Shown piece after piece: positions 41,201-53,041 of a stretch of 64,000 nt of DNA. The notes beneath the pieces are model-generated. The model saw only the letters and a list, made by a program, of their open reading frames with translations. It was not told where the DNA came from and did not search any database. This DNA comes from Glaciozyma antarctica PI12. Its lineage: Eukaryota > Basidiomycota > Microbotryomycetes > Kriegeriales > Camptobasidiaceae. The stretch covers positions 296,005 to 360,004 of the forward strand of contig KZ627153.1 in NCBI GenBank assembly GCA_002917775.1. The letters are read 5' to 3'. A program made the translations under genes and the position numbers. How positions within the stretch are numbered: position 1 is the first letter of the stretch; the number at the start of each line of letters is the position of its first letter.

Positions 41201-42690
41201 GCTTTGCAGGAGACTGTTCTCGCTGCTCGAACAAAGGACAAGAAGAAGATCAACGGCGTCGCGGTCCAGGTCTCCATCGCCTGGCAGTTGTGCCTGTACA
41301 TCACCAACTTCCCCGAGGCCTTTGACAAGGCAGCTATCGAGGCTCTCTTCTCCAAGGTGCGTTCTCAGCGCTCCGAAACTTTCTTCGTGGCTCTAATCTC
41401 GCGCCGCACGCAGTACGGTCTCATTTTCGACACGCGCTGGCCCAGCAAGCGGTTCAAGAACACCCGTCGATTCTGTTACGTCCAATACACCTCCGCGGTT
41501 CGTCGAGATTTTCGCTCGCTCGAGGCGTGTAAGGCTGACCGTTCCTTCGCAGGCTGACGCTCAAGCCGCACTCGCTCTTCATGGGACTGAACTCGAGCCG
41601 GGACTCAAGCTTACCGTCTACGTCTCTGATCCTGGGCGCAAGAAGGGAAGGACCGATGCTGGCGCGAACAACAAGGAGCTCTACGTCGCTGGACTCTCCA
41701 AGTTCGTCACCGAGCTTGATCTCAAGAGGCTTTTCGAGCCTGTAAGTGTCTTCACTCTGCTGAATGAAGCTTGGAGCTGAGATGGTTGTCGCAGTTTGGA
41801 GCAGTCAAGGGCATTCGGCTCAACCTCGATGACAAAGGAGAGTGCAAGGGTTACGCGTTCGTCGAGTTCGAGGACGAGGTGAGTCGGTATCCTTGTTACG
41901 TTCCTCGACACTCGCTGATCGTCCTCCGTCGCAGGCATCGGCGAACGCGAGTCTCACCCTCAACAACCACGAGCTCAAGAAGCGTCGCATGTCCGTCACC
42001 ATCGCTCAGCCTCGTGCCACTGGAACATCGAGGTACGCTCCTCTCCTTCCACTCTCAAACATCAACTAATGTGAACCTCGCAGGCCGCCGCATGAAGCCG
42101 TACGAGAGCGCAAGGTCGAAGTTGACGCTCGAAGCCTTCGGGTTCGCGGCATTGCGCCCGGAACGGAGGAGGCGATTGTCCAGCAGGCGTTTGAGAAGCA
42201 CGCCGTCGTCAAGCTCGTGGCCATGGAGGTCGGAGCGACCGAGGCTACCGTCGAGCTCGAGAGCGCTGCCGTACGTCCACAATCTCGCTCTCAGGTTCTC
42301 CCGCTAACACAACTCGCTCCGCAGGAAGCTGGTCGACTCCTCCTCGTCAAGGACACGATCACGATGGACGGATCCCCCATTGAGATTCTCCAAGAAGGTC
42401 CTGCCGCACGTCTCGTCGCAGGAAAGGCATACGAAGAGCCAAAGGGGAACGCTCCACTCCTTCCTCGAAACACGGGTCGAAGCAGAGGACGCATTGGGCT
42501 TGCTGGAGGGAGGGGAGGACGAGGGAGATCAGGGATTGGAGCGGCGGGAGTGGCGGCGTTGCAGGCTGTTGGAGCTGGAGCGGCGGCGAGTGGGACTGGG
42601 GAGGTGGCGGCTTCGACGTCGGGAGCGGCAGGAGGAGCTGGAGGAAAAAGTCAGGACGACTTTAGGGCGCTTTTGGCGAAGAAGGCTTGA
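38236..42690 (+). CDS. PRP24: Prp24/SART3-like U4/U6 snRNP recycling factor
   Basis: RNA chaperone that re-anneals U4 and U6 snRNA. Start ATG at 38236 (MDTTEEHATAESALLDEYSG). The N-terminal half carries HAT repeats (MWLEWIADRKAQLP, QSLWNVWRAFEMDSL, YADWAYLEYTNWELSVPR, VAMWDAYLEFA, SGTLWAAYLRAA, YAVWYGRADFET, LEAWLSFEKQNGT), then a basic, acidic and Ala-rich linker with KKRERSPAPVEAAPSKKVKF. Four RRMs follow: STVFVIGEAGAEFSEEDLKK, LCLYITNFPEAFDKAAIEAL, ELYVAGLSKFVTELDLKRLF with GYAFVEFED, and a degenerate fourth (LRVRGIAPGTEEAIVQQAF). The end, SQDDFRALLAKKA, resembles the Prp24 C-terminal motif that contacts the Lsm2-8 ring. Budding-yeast Prp24 lacks HAT repeats; the layout here is the SART3 form. 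About 20 short introns. Confidence 0.88.
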
Positions 42691-42981
42691 GCCAGGGTAT
42701 CAGCTGTAAACAGTGTCTAACGAGGAAAAGGCGGGAGCGCGTCGAGCGAGCGAGGTTTCAAATCGTTCAGCTTTGGCAAAGCACGCCGATGCACTCGCTT
42801 GGCAGGTTCGAATCGTCTGCTTCGAATAAGTCTAGCTTGAGGGGGAGAACTTGGGGAGAACGGAGCGGCGAACGCGAGGCGAGAGACTCGACCTCGCGAC
42901 CTCTCCGAGTCGAAGGTTGTCCCCCTGCTTCCTACTCGTCGCTCACTCCGAGTCTGAGCGTGTGTAGGTAACGCCACAATC

Positions 42982-43823
42982 ATGCGCCCTCTCAGCTCTC
43001 CTCTCCACCGCGTGCCAGTCCTCTGGTCGCTTTACCGTCCTCTCCTCCGCCTCGCTCCCAATCCCGACCTTCAATCCCACATCCGTCGTCTCTTCCGCCG
43101 CTCCCTCAAGCTCAGCAACCTCGAAAAGGTGGCGCACAAGCTCCGTGAAGGCTACACCGTGAGCTCTCCCGACCGAGGCGCGCTGCTCTCCAGCTAATTC
43201 TCGTGCAGCTGCTCGACGAGCTCACCCTCGTTCAAGAGGGCAACACGCACCTGCGAGCCAAGTACGACCTCCTTACCGCACATCTCATCGCCTGCCGCCC
43301 CGTGCCTACCCCTCCCTCTTCCCCACTTCCGCCCCCGCGCCTTCACCGTACTCCAGGCCTCATCGCCGCAACAGCCTACAACCCTCCTCTCCCGCGGCTC
43401 AAGCCCCAGCCGGAACACATCAGCATGCTCATTTTTAGAAGACGCCAGGCGATCCAGCGCCGGTGGGACCGGTTTGAAGTGGCCAAGGTGCGCGTGGAGG
43501 AAGGGAGGGAGGAGGCGAGGTTTGAGGAGCGGTTGGGTGTGGAAAGCGGCGAATGGGGACTCGAGTGGAGGCAGGAGATGGAGGAGATGAAGAAGAGCTT
43601 CACGAGGGAGACCAAGAGGAACGAGGTGCGCTTTCTGGAGCTGGTGGACGAGACGAGGACTGATGAGTGCGTTGAGCAGGAGAGACCATCGCCACAGCTG
43701 CTGCGAAGCTCTGTGCAGGCCAACAAGAAGCGGGAGGTGCGAAGAGCAGATCGTGGTGCTTTGCGACGTGCGGAACGTGAGAACCAGCCAGCCGAGCAGG
43801 AGGCTTTCGAGAAGGGGGGATAA
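42982..43823 (+). CDS. LYR-motif (complex I LYR) protein with long C-terminal extension
   Basis: LYR proteins serve as mitochondrial assembly factors that bind acyl-carrier protein and hand on Fe-S clusters or complex subunits. Start ATG at 42982: MRPLSSPLHRVPVLWSLYRP contains the L-Y-R tripeptide in its usual first helix, then LLRLAPNPDLQSHIRRLFRR and NLEKVAHKLREG before an intron (43158-43208), and LDELTLVQEGNTHLRAKYDL. The normal LYR fold ends there (about 90 residues). A further 150 residues follow: a Pro-rich linker, MLIFRRRQAIQRRWDRFEVA, a charged coiled-coil stretch, and a Lys/Arg-rich tail ending at 43823. Two optional 54- and 63-nt introns near 43625-43800 would shorten the tail without changing the frame. 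Which complex it serves is unknown. Confidence 0.6.
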
Positions 43824-44643
43824 GGAGCGCGTTCTTTTGGCTCGCTGCGACGCGCAAGGTGAGTGAAGCAGCAACGCCTCCGGAAAAGCCTGGCTAACGC
43901 GTCAACAGCCAGTCTATCGCGACTTCGTTGGGCTCGATCAACGCCGAGACGAACACATCCCGTCGCGCTCACAGACCGTCCTCGGGCGTTCGCAGCTCCG
44001 CCTCGCCGCGAGAGGTAATACGCCCTTCTCCTACCTGTTCTGCATACTCACTGACTGTTTCCTTTCCCAGCAGCCTGTCCAATATCTTGCGACACAAGCG
44101 GCGAGAACGAAACGTCTCTTCGCAAGCAAGGTCGGCGACGCTCGCTTCACCTCAATTTGCATGCAAAGCACCAGCCAATCTCTCCAGTCCATTGCTAGCT
44201 TCCTCCTCTGTTTCTGGATTCTCTTCGCTGCTTTGTTGGCCTCTCGAACCCTTGCTGAGATTCATCGAGCTTGCGAAGCTCCTATCCTGCTCCATCCTGA
44301 GCGATCTCAAACAACGACGCGAGGACAGGAGAGGCGGACCAAGGAGACGGCTGTCTGCTCTGGAGAAGAAAGGTGGAAAGAGGTGCAGGCGCAAGCCTTG
44401 ATTGAAATCGCCACTCTCGCTCGCGCCACCCCTCCAGCGCGATGCCAGTTCCGTCCACCCAAGTCTAAGCAAGTGCACCACGAGCCCGAGGTACGATGAA
44501 CGACTAGGTATAACTTTGCTGCAAAAATAGGTATCGTATAAATCTAAGGCACAACAGCTAGCTACCTCCCCAAAAACGCGACCTGACTGACTCCCCCATC
44601 TCCCCAGTGAAGCACTTTCTCCTCCTCCTCCCTCCCTCGATCA
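43824..44643. other. Intergenic; no gene recognised
   Basis: 3' flank of the LYR gene and of the convergent PH-domain gene. A plus-strand frame at 44161-44499 has a hydrophobic stretch (IASFLLCFWILFAALLASRT) but no start context, family or splice support. Confidence 0.35.
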
Positions 44644-47600
44644 TCAAGTTTGAACAGACTGGGTCTCCCGAACGTTCCGTGCGCCGAGGGTGGTGGAGGG
44701 GGAAGAGGCGAGGAGGGCGGAGGGAGAGGGGAGGGAGGGGGAGGGAGAGGGGAGGAAGGTGGTGGGAGGGGGGAGGAATAGGCACGAGGAGATCGGGGAG
44801 GAAGGGTGTGAGCGCGAGGGGCGAGGTGGGGATGGGGGTGAGAAGCGGTTTCTGGATCCGTGCTGGATCGAGGGAAGGACGGGGGTCTGAAGGCGTGTGG
44901 AGGGGGAGGAGGGAGGTAGCCCGAAGGCGGTGGGAGAGGCGGTGGAAGAGGTGGGTTGGAGAAGCGAGAGCGGGAGCCTCCGGATCCTTGGCTCGAAGCG
45001 TTTGACGCGCTCGACATTCGCTTCGAATAACTCGACGCGCTGTTGCTCGTTGCTGTGGTCCTCACGCTCAGCGCCCTCGAAGGGTGGGGAGGGGAAGGTG
45101 TGTGGGAGTGTCGAAGACGATGAATTTCGAGTTTCGGGGTGGGAGGAGGTGGGAGGAGGGCTGCGGAGGGGAGGGAGGGACGAGGCGAAGGACGAGATGG
45201 ACGAGAGGTCGGAGTCGCGTTTGCAGGGGTAGCCGTGGTTGATGGGAGGAGGGCAGCGAGGGGATGTGATGAGCGAGTCTGCGGACCCGTGTCGAGCGAA
45301 GCTGGGTCCGGGAGAAGGAACGACGAGGCGGGCGTTCGGATCCGTCTTCTGCCGTCGACTGACGGACGCCTGTCGATAAGGATGGAACGATCCGTCGTCC
45401 TCTTCGTCGTCGTCCTCGTCGTCCTCCTGTTCTCGCTCCTCCTCGATCGATCCCGACCCCCAGCTCGAATCGACCGTCGCAAGCGACTGCGAGTCGTTCG
45501 CAAACGTATCCTGCATCTCCTTCGACAGCATCCTTGGCGTAGGCCTAACCGCTTCCTCATTCGAGAGGGCCCTCGAGCGCGGTCGCGGAGGAGGAGCGAG
45601 CGAATGGACCGACGGCGCAGACGACGACGACGTCGAAGGCCTTCGCTCCATCCCGAACGCGCTCTGCAATCCCATCCCCTCTTCGCGCTCCTGCGTCCCG
45701 GTCATGCCAAAGTTGTTCGACAGCATCGCCGCGTTTGTAGAGCCGACGAACTTGGGCTCCCCAATCTCGTCGATCCTCCGCGGTCCAGAGAGAGAAGACG
45801 ACGCGCTCCCCGCTCGCATCCTCTGCACGATCGACGCAGGCCTTCCCGACGACCTATCCGACTTGGTGATCGACGCTGGCCGTTCCTCGTACCCATGACT
45901 AGTGGACGAAGTCCTCGGCGACGTCGATCCGACCAACAAGCTCGACCTCGCGCTCGCACTACTCCTCCCGCTCCTATCCCTCTCTAATCGCCTGACTAAC
46001 CGCCCTCCTCAAAGCGTACACTTGGGGTCCTAAATCCCTCGTCACGTCCTTGAGCTGCGCCATCCAACTCTTGAGACTCGCGACGCCGTCCATCGCGAAC
46101 AGCCAGCTCTCCTCCCTCCTCGCTCCTCGTACTGGATACCCCCACTCGTCCTTCTCCCGCGGTGCGAGACCCGTCACTTTGAGCGCGTACATTTTACCCA
46201 CTGGATCGTCGGGGACGCAGATGATGGAGGAGGAGGTGAGTTCGAGTCGGTCGGTTTCGCGCTCCGAGGTGTGGGTCGTTTTGAAGCAGTGGAGAGTTGG
46301 GACGAAGGAGGTGGAAGGGGGGAGGGAGCGGAAGGTCGTGAGAGTGACGTAGCGGGATTTCCACTGGTTCTTGCGGAGGAAGGAGTTGACGTGCGAGAAA
46401 TGCTTTTGGAGCGTATCGGCGGCGCTGCGATTATTCTCATCAGTTCGCTTCAGCCGGCGTGGTGAGGAGAAGTATGTACATCTGGTTCGAAACGAGCTCG
46501 ACGCGCATCGAAGGGAAAGCCGGCAACGGCTCCTTCGCCTCCTCTCCCGTCGCCACTCTCGCGCTTCCCCTCACCTCCCCCTCCCAAGCCGCGTTTTTCG
46601 TTATACCCATCCCGGCATTCACCTTCCTAGCACTGTCGACCCCCGCATGCACCGGAACACTCGTCGTCGCCGCTCCGAGCCCCAACAACGCCGCCGCTTT
46701 ACTCCCAACCCGAACCTGACCCAAACTCCTGAGCTCCTCATCCTCTTGCTCTCCCACTTCCACCAGCGGCGTACTTCGTTCGCTCGCAGAACTCCCGCGC
46801 GACATGGTGGATGCTGAGCTCTTCTTTCGCCCGAGAGAGCCGAGGCCGACGAATCCTAGCAGGACGCTTCCTCGCTTCTCGTCTTTGGTCGATAGAGTTC
46901 GTGCGGAGGGCGGCGGGGAGAAGGAAGCGGGTGTGGAGGGTGCAGTCGAAAGGCGGGGAGAGTGGAGGAGGGAGGGAGAGTTGGAATCTGGCGAAGGAGT
47001 GGGAGGGAATGTCGTTACGACGGGAGAATGAGTGATATCGAATCGAGTGCGACCCCAATCCCCTGTTCCTGTGGTCGTTTGCTCCGCCTCCCGCTTCAGA
47101 CGACGCTCCTCCTCTCGCCGTCGCCGACCGAGCTCCTCTCGCTCTTCGAGAGTTCCCACCGGCGCGGTTCCAACCGTCCTCGTCTTTCCTACCCTCCCTC
47201 CCTGCGGCACAGCCATTTCGAGACCCAGGACTGCTTGCGCCTTGCGAGAGGGGAGGTTGAGGTGGGTTTCGCAAGACGAGCCTAGCCCGAGGTCGAGATT
47301 TGGTGGAGAAGTGTTGGAGAGGTTTGAAAGGCGTTGTTCGAGGGAGAGAGAATGAGGTCGAGAGGAGGACGAGCTGGAGGAGGACGAGGAGAGGGGTGAG
47401 CCGGGAGGGAAGGAGGCGAGGGAAGGCTGCGAAGGGGAGCGGTCGAGGGAGGAGCTGGTCGTCGAGTCGGTTGTGAAACTGGGATAGGCTGCGGTTACAA
47501 GGAACGGGTTAGCTCGAGAAGGACAGTGCATGCACCAGGTCGTGCGGAACCGACGCACCTCGTCCAGCGCGACAGGAGTCTCCAGCACGCTCCGGTAGCT

Positions 47601-47859
47601 CCCCCTGCGCCAACCCCACCATCCCAATCCCCAGCCCCACCTGCTCTGATACCTCCTCCCGCACCGCGTCGTCCCTACTCCCGCCCTCGTCCATCCCGCC
47701 CTTGTTCAGCGCGCCCTCATGCCTCCCACTCCCGACGCGCCCCACCAGCTCCTCCACGCTCGTCTCCTCCCCTCCCTCCTCCCTCCTCTCCGTCGTAATC
47801 CTGCTGAAGCATTGCGCGGTAGGAACCGTCGGTGAGTCCAACGAGGGAACGCGCGCCAT
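44644..47859 (-). CDS. PH-domain protein, Ser/Pro-rich
   Basis: Likely a membrane- or cortex-associated adaptor. I choose the ATG at 47857-47859 (MARVPSLDSPTVPTAQCFSR); a GTGCGT intron (about 47494-47560) follows CRAG. The N-terminal half is Ser-rich and low complexity (GSPLSSSSSSSSSSRPHSLS) with a charged helix (EEREELGRRRREEERRLKRE). The PH domain lies at about 46010-46440: LQKHFSHVNSFLRKNQWKSR, YVTLTTF, GKMYALKVTGL, and ESWLFAMDGVASLKSWMAQL with the conserved Trp. The C-terminal part (44644-45990) is Ser/Pro/Arg-rich with an acidic block (EEEREQEDDEDDDEEDD). The frame from the PH exon closes in REG-stop at 45974, and I found no intron that joins it to the C-terminal frame, so they may be two transcripts, or one base may be miscalled. 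The Skg3/Caf120-type PH proteins are a possible relative. Confidence 0.6.
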
Positions 47860-48569
47860 TGTCTCGTTCCCGCTTGTTTGAGCGTTGGACAGAGGAGGAG
47901 GATCAAGAGGTGTGAACTCCACCGCGCCGCCGTCGCCGAGGTAGGGGAGTCGAGGAGGTAATCAAGGGAAGAATAAGTGTTCGAAAGAGGTGTTGTGCTC
48001 CTGAGCCGATCGTTCCGGGACTTGGCGGGAACAAGTGGTTCGTCTTCAGCAGGCGCGCTGGCGTTCAAGTGAGAACATCCCTAGTCTGGCTACGATAAGT
48101 TCTAGGAGAGGAGAACGAGGGGACAAGCCCATTAGCGCGGAGACCGGCTCGCTCGCTCGTGCAAGTCTTTCATTCTAGCGGGCGATCTCTTGCGAAGACC
48201 CTCTTTTCAGCTCTTTTCCTTCGTTGGCTTATCGGAGAGTCCTGCTGTATTCCGTTACGCTGTTCCTCTCCGGGAGCGACGACGAGATGGAAGGAAATCC
48301 GGCTGACCCACACCGCACGAACCCTCTTCTCCCTTTGTTCGACCGCAAGGCACGCGACCGCTGTTCCGCAAACCTCTCTGGGGCAGGCGACTTCGACGAG
48401 ACGAACGAGACGACTTGGTGCCTTGAAGACGAGAGAAGCACAAGCGAGCAGGCAAGGCGAAGCACACGTCGAAGCCAACAAGCAGTCTCATCCTCGCAAC
48501 CTCCCTCCGCAAACCGGGCTGAACAGCGAAAAGGCGTTGCATCTGTAATTTTGGTAACACAATCTACGA
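47860..48569. other. Intergenic; no gene recognised
   Basis: 5' flank of the PH-domain gene and 3' flank of malate dehydrogenase. Open frames on both strands at 48159-48690 show no motif. Confidence 0.4.
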
Positions 48570-50563
48570 TTACGCCTTGTGGATGAAGTCGACTCCCTGC
48601 GCGCGCAACATCAGCTTCCGCCCGCACAAAAGGAAAAAGCGTAGCGAACGCACCTTGGCGATGTTGGAGGCAAGGTCGGGGAGGCAAGCCTCAAGGAGAG
48701 CCTGCTCGGAAGCGGCAAGAGGTCCAACGGGGTGGATCTTCTCGACTCCACCGGGCTGCGAATCGTTTCCTCGTCAGCTGTGAATCGAGGTTGCGAGGGA
48801 GAGAGGGAACGCACGCCGAGGGTGACCTGGGAGGAGAAGAAGGTGACGCCCTTGTCGGCGTAGAGGGGGGACTCGACGTAGGTGCACTGCACGACGTCCT
48901 TGTCGCCCCTCATGGCCTTGAGGAGCGCGTCAGTGAAGACGGCTCCGGCTGCGTTAACGATTCCAGCTCGTCAGCTTCCCACCCGCTCAGCACAAGGAGA
49001 CGAGAACGCACCGTAAGCCATGGAGAGGGTAGCACTTCCGGCTCCATCCTTGGCCTTGACGACCTCATCTCCACCGAACTGGATGCGCTTGACGAGCGCA
49101 GCGAGCTCCTCTCCGCCCTTCTCGACAATCTTCTTGCCCTCGGCGGTCTGCGAGAGGATGGGGACGATAGTGACACCAGAGTGGCCACCGACGACGGGGA
49201 CGACGGTCTCGGCGGGGAGGGTACCGGCGATGGTCGAGAGGAAGGCGGAGGAGCGAACGACGTCGAGGGTGGTGACTCCAAAGAGGCTGTGAGAGCGCGC
49301 TCAAGTTCAGTACGGAGCGTTCGGAGTGGAGAGGACGGAAGAACGAACCGCTTGGGGTCGTAGACGCCGGCCTGCTTGAAGACCTCGGCGCAGATGGGGA
49401 CGGTCGAGTTGACGGGGTTGGCGATGATGGCGATGCGGGCGGTGGGGCAGGCCTTAGCGGCGGCCTTGGCAAGGTCACGAACGATGGAGGCGTTGGTCTG
49501 CAGTCGGTCGCGTTAGCTCCTTCCTAGCCTCCTCGACACAGCAGCGAAAGAACGCACGTTGAAGAGGTCGTCGCGGGACATTCCAGGCTTGCGGGGCATT
49601 CCAGCGGGGATGACGACAATCTCGGCTCCGGAGAGGGCCTTCTCGAGTCCGTTGTTCTCGGGGGAGTAGCCGACGCACTTTGGGAAAGGGGAGAAGGGCG
49701 TCAGCATGGATGCTCGAAAGACCGAGTCGCGAGCCGTGTGAAGATGCGATCGCTGAGCGCTGGAGCTGCACGACGGTGGTCTACGCAATGCAGCACCGCC
49801 GTAGTGTCCTCTCGAGGACAGCAAGCGGCGTGCTGGATGCCACCCCCGATCGCGTTCCGAGGAAGTCCTCCCTCCTCTCCTCCCTCCATCTTCGAACCCA
49901 CTCCAGTGCTCGTCCAAACACCCAGTCCTGTGCTCAGCGAGTGCCTGTCCTTCCCACTCCCCCAGCTTCAACTCCCTCTTCCCTTCCTGCCCCGCATCTC
50001 TGCCAACCGATCCCCGCCGACCTACTCCTGCTCCCTCGTACTTCCAGCCCGCGCGAAAGAAAGGACAGAGCGTACCTTAGCGGGGGTGTTGACGTGGCTA
50101 ACATCAGAAGCGACACCGGGGCATCCACGGATGTCGTAGAGGGAGAGCTCGGTGACGAGGGGGTTCTGCTTGAGGAGGAGGGACAGAGGCTGTCCGATTC
50201 CGCCTGTTCAGCAACGTAAAGATCGTCAGCTCTGTGCCCGCTCCTGTTTCGTTCTGGCTGTCTCCCCCAGGGCTGGAGATCCACCCGTCGGACGAAGATC
50301 GATGAAGGGCCTTTGCCCGGCAGCCCCTCCGCCTGCCACCGAGCCCCTCCCAGGCACGGTCCATCCGATCGCGATACGAGCTGGGACAGGAAGACTCACC
50401 AGCGGCTCCGAGAACAGCGACCTTGACGAGGGAAGCGGGGGAGGAGGAGAAGGCGCGACGACCGAGGGTCTTGGAGACAGTCTGGGCGAGTGCGAAAGAC
50501 ACTGGGTTGGGCAGAGCCAAGTTAGTACGAGTTCAGAGCCTCGTGGAGGGAGCAGGACGTACT
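48570..50563 (-). CDS. MDH1: Malate dehydrogenase, mitochondrial
   Basis: Interconverts malate and oxaloacetate with NAD in the TCA cycle. The start codon is split by a 61-nt intron: A at 50563 and TG at 50501-50500, giving [20 protein letters not shown], a typical presequence, then [20 protein letters not shown] (NAD loop). Further exons: [40 protein letters not shown] (mobile loop with catalytic Arg), [44 protein letters not shown] with the catalytic His, [31 protein letters not shown] and [19 protein letters not shown] ... HKA, stop TAA at 48570-48572. No other ATG lies in frame upstream of VKVAVLG, which supports the split start. Eight or so introns of 45-60 nt. Confidence 0.93.
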
Positions 50564-50789
50564 GGCGAGGAGCGAGGAGGAGGGGGGAGGTCAAGAGAGG
50601 CGCTCGAGAGTCGAAGTTCACTCGGCCAAAAACGGGAACTCGCCCGGCTGCGTCGTAGGCGAGGTTCGCCAACGACGACGAAGCTGTTAAAGCGAAGTAT
50701 AGCACATAAGTTGTTGAGGATCAAGGCAGCAGGCCGATGCAGGAACAAACAAAACAACGAAATGCGAATTGCGACGTTCTACAAAAAGA

Positions 50790-53041
50790 TCAACTCCGAG
50801 CGACGAACACCAACGGCACGCTCGTCGGCGTGAGAGTCACCACCGCATGCCCCTTGACGACCCTCTTGAGCCTGTCCGCCTTGCTCTCCCCCGGGAACTT
50901 TTTCGCCGCCGACCCATCGAGGTCCTCCTGGAGATGAACGCTGTACTTTCGTAGAATGAACGTGAGGAGCGAGGCCGTCTCGACTGCGAAGAGTGCATTA
51001 GCTAGTTCTCGCTCGCAACAGAGGGAAGTGAGAACGTACCGGAGGCGAACTTCTGCCCGATACACGAACGAGCGCCGGCGGAGAAGGCCATGAAGGCGTC
51101 GCGCGGCCAGCGGTACGAGCCATCTGCAGCGTCGAGGAAGCGATCCGGCTTGAACTCGTTGCAGTCGTCTCCCCAGTATTTGGCTACGTCGCTCGAGAAC
51201 GTTAGCGAGGCAAGAGGAGGGAGGAAGAGAACGCACGATTGCGATGGAGAGCCACGGCGTCGATGAAGATCTCCGTGAAGCGAGGAACAAAGATGGTCTC
51301 CCCTGGGCTCCCGTTCTCGGAAAGAGACGTCGGGATGATGGAGTCCTGGAGCGAGACTTTTGGTAGGATGACGCCGGAGGGATACAGGCGAAGCGTTTCG
51401 TTGAAGACGGCGTGGATGCGGGTCTGCGACGAGATTTAGCGGTGATTCGCGCGAGTGAGAGGAAAGACGAGTCTCACGAGATTAGCGTAGTCGCGGTAGC
51501 ACTGCAAAGAGACCGGCTCAGGGAGAGTTCATGACGCTGAGAAGCGAAGCGAGAAAACGCACTGGCTCCAGTCCCAGCGGAATGACCTCGTTGATATGCT
51601 TCACCAGCTTCTCTTGCTCGTCCTGATGCAGCGCGAGAATCATCATAATGAACGCCACCGTGTGCGCCGTCGTTTCTGCACCACAGCATCAGCACACCTC
51701 CCGTCTAACCGCCTCAAGTCCGAAAAAACGCACCATGTCCCGCGGTCAGGAAGACGAACATGTTGGCGAGCACGTCCTGATCCGACACCTTGACCTTCTT
51801 CTTCGCATCCTCGCTCTTCTCGTCTCGACGTCCGTATTCGCATACGTCAGTATTCGCATACACCAACGCACCAAGCAGGTCCCTCCTCCCGTCGTTCCCC
51901 TCCCTCAAATCACTCGACGACGCTCGCCGTTCCGCGAGCAGTTCGTGCATGTACGAATCAAAGTCCTTGTAGCTAGCTGCGACGCGGTGAAGTTTCGGAA
52001 TGGGGAGTTTGTAGGCCCACTGCGACGCGGGTCAGTCGGTGTCGCGAGCGAGGGAGCGAGGACGAACGGAGGGAGTCATGACGTGTGTCATGGAGCCTTC
52101 GAGGACGCCGTTCACTGCGTTGCTGAGGCTCATAGTGTGGCCTTCGGGAAATGCGTCGGGGAGAGAGTTGAGCCACGGAGGTCGGTGGGAGAAAGCGGTG
52201 GCGCAGACGACCTGCGAAGCGAGGTCAGCGAGATGTCAAAAGTGGGGGGAAATGGGCAGCGCACCTGGAGAGCGATCTTGAGAGCTAGACGATTGATGTC
52301 GGCCACCTTGACCGAGGTCTTGCCCTCTGCGTCCTTGGTACCGAGCGACGTCTCCCACTCGCTCATGCAATCTTCGACCGTTCGCTGAGTCTCTTCCCAC
52401 GCCAGCTGGTTAGAGCTCTGCAGTATCTTCCTTAGTTCCTCATCGTCGAGAATCGGCAGCAGCAGGATCACTCACCTCGGAGAAGCTTCCCATTGCGATC
52501 TTCCTGTGCGCCCTCCACATATCTCCCTCCGCCGTCCCAACGTTCGGTCCATACTGCGCAAGCGCACGGTACATGTACGCTGGCTTCTGGTATCGGTTAC
52601 GATCGGAAGTGACGTGCTTGATCGAGACGGGGTCGGCGAGGAGGAACGCGCGGACTGGAGGCCAGAAGGCGACAAGGGAGAGGACGTCCGAGGAACCGCG
52701 CGAGGTGAAGACTGTGCGGTGTAAGGTGGTGAGCTGGTGCCTTTCGTGGAGCTGGAGGAGGCTCACGGGAGTAGCTGTAGCGGATGCTGTACTGGTCGCC
52801 AATGTTGATGTAGGGGATGCGAGGGAGGAGGCCGATGAGGGTGTGCGGGTGGATCAGCAGCCGGATACCAGGGTAGTCTCTACGAAGAAGATGCGTCAGT
52901 AGTGGTGGAGACGCGGACGCGTGTGGGGACGCACTGGATGAGAGCGATGTTGCGCTGGAACCGGCGCCACAGGCCCGAGAGGTTTCTGAGCCAGTAGATG
53001 GAGACGAGCAGTAGGACGAGGTTGATGAATAGCCACGACAT
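50790..53041 (-). CDS. Cytochrome P450 monooxygenase
   Basis: ER-bound haem monooxygenase, substrate unknown. Start ATG at 53039-53041: MSWLFINLVLLLVSIYWLRN is the membrane anchor. Then YPGIRLLIHPHTLIGLLP, FLLADPVSIKHVTSDRNRY, YGPNVGTAEGDMWRAHRKIA (C-helix WxxxR), a long helical middle, the I-helix with the oxygen-activating AGHETTAHT (about 51660-51740, exon-split), NETLRLYPSG (ExxR), AKYWGDDCNEFKPDRFLD, and the haem loop FSAGARSCIGQKFA (about 51030-51090, exon-split). The end is VVKGHAVVTLTPTSVPLVFV. The layout fits fungal CYPs that attack fatty acids, alkanes or terpenoids (with ERFxx PERF-like KPDRF). About nine introns. Neighbours (malate dehydrogenase, SUMO protease) give no pathway hint. 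Confidence 0.9.

Noticed and set aside
42800-42830. GGTTCGAATC, reminiscent of a tRNA T-loop
   Set aside because: The flanking bases do not pair as a T-stem and no anticodon or acceptor arm fits around it.
44562-45560. Second minus-strand open frame overlapping the PH-protein tail
   Set aside because: Arg/Pro-rich shadow of the Ser/Pro-rich frame; no motif.
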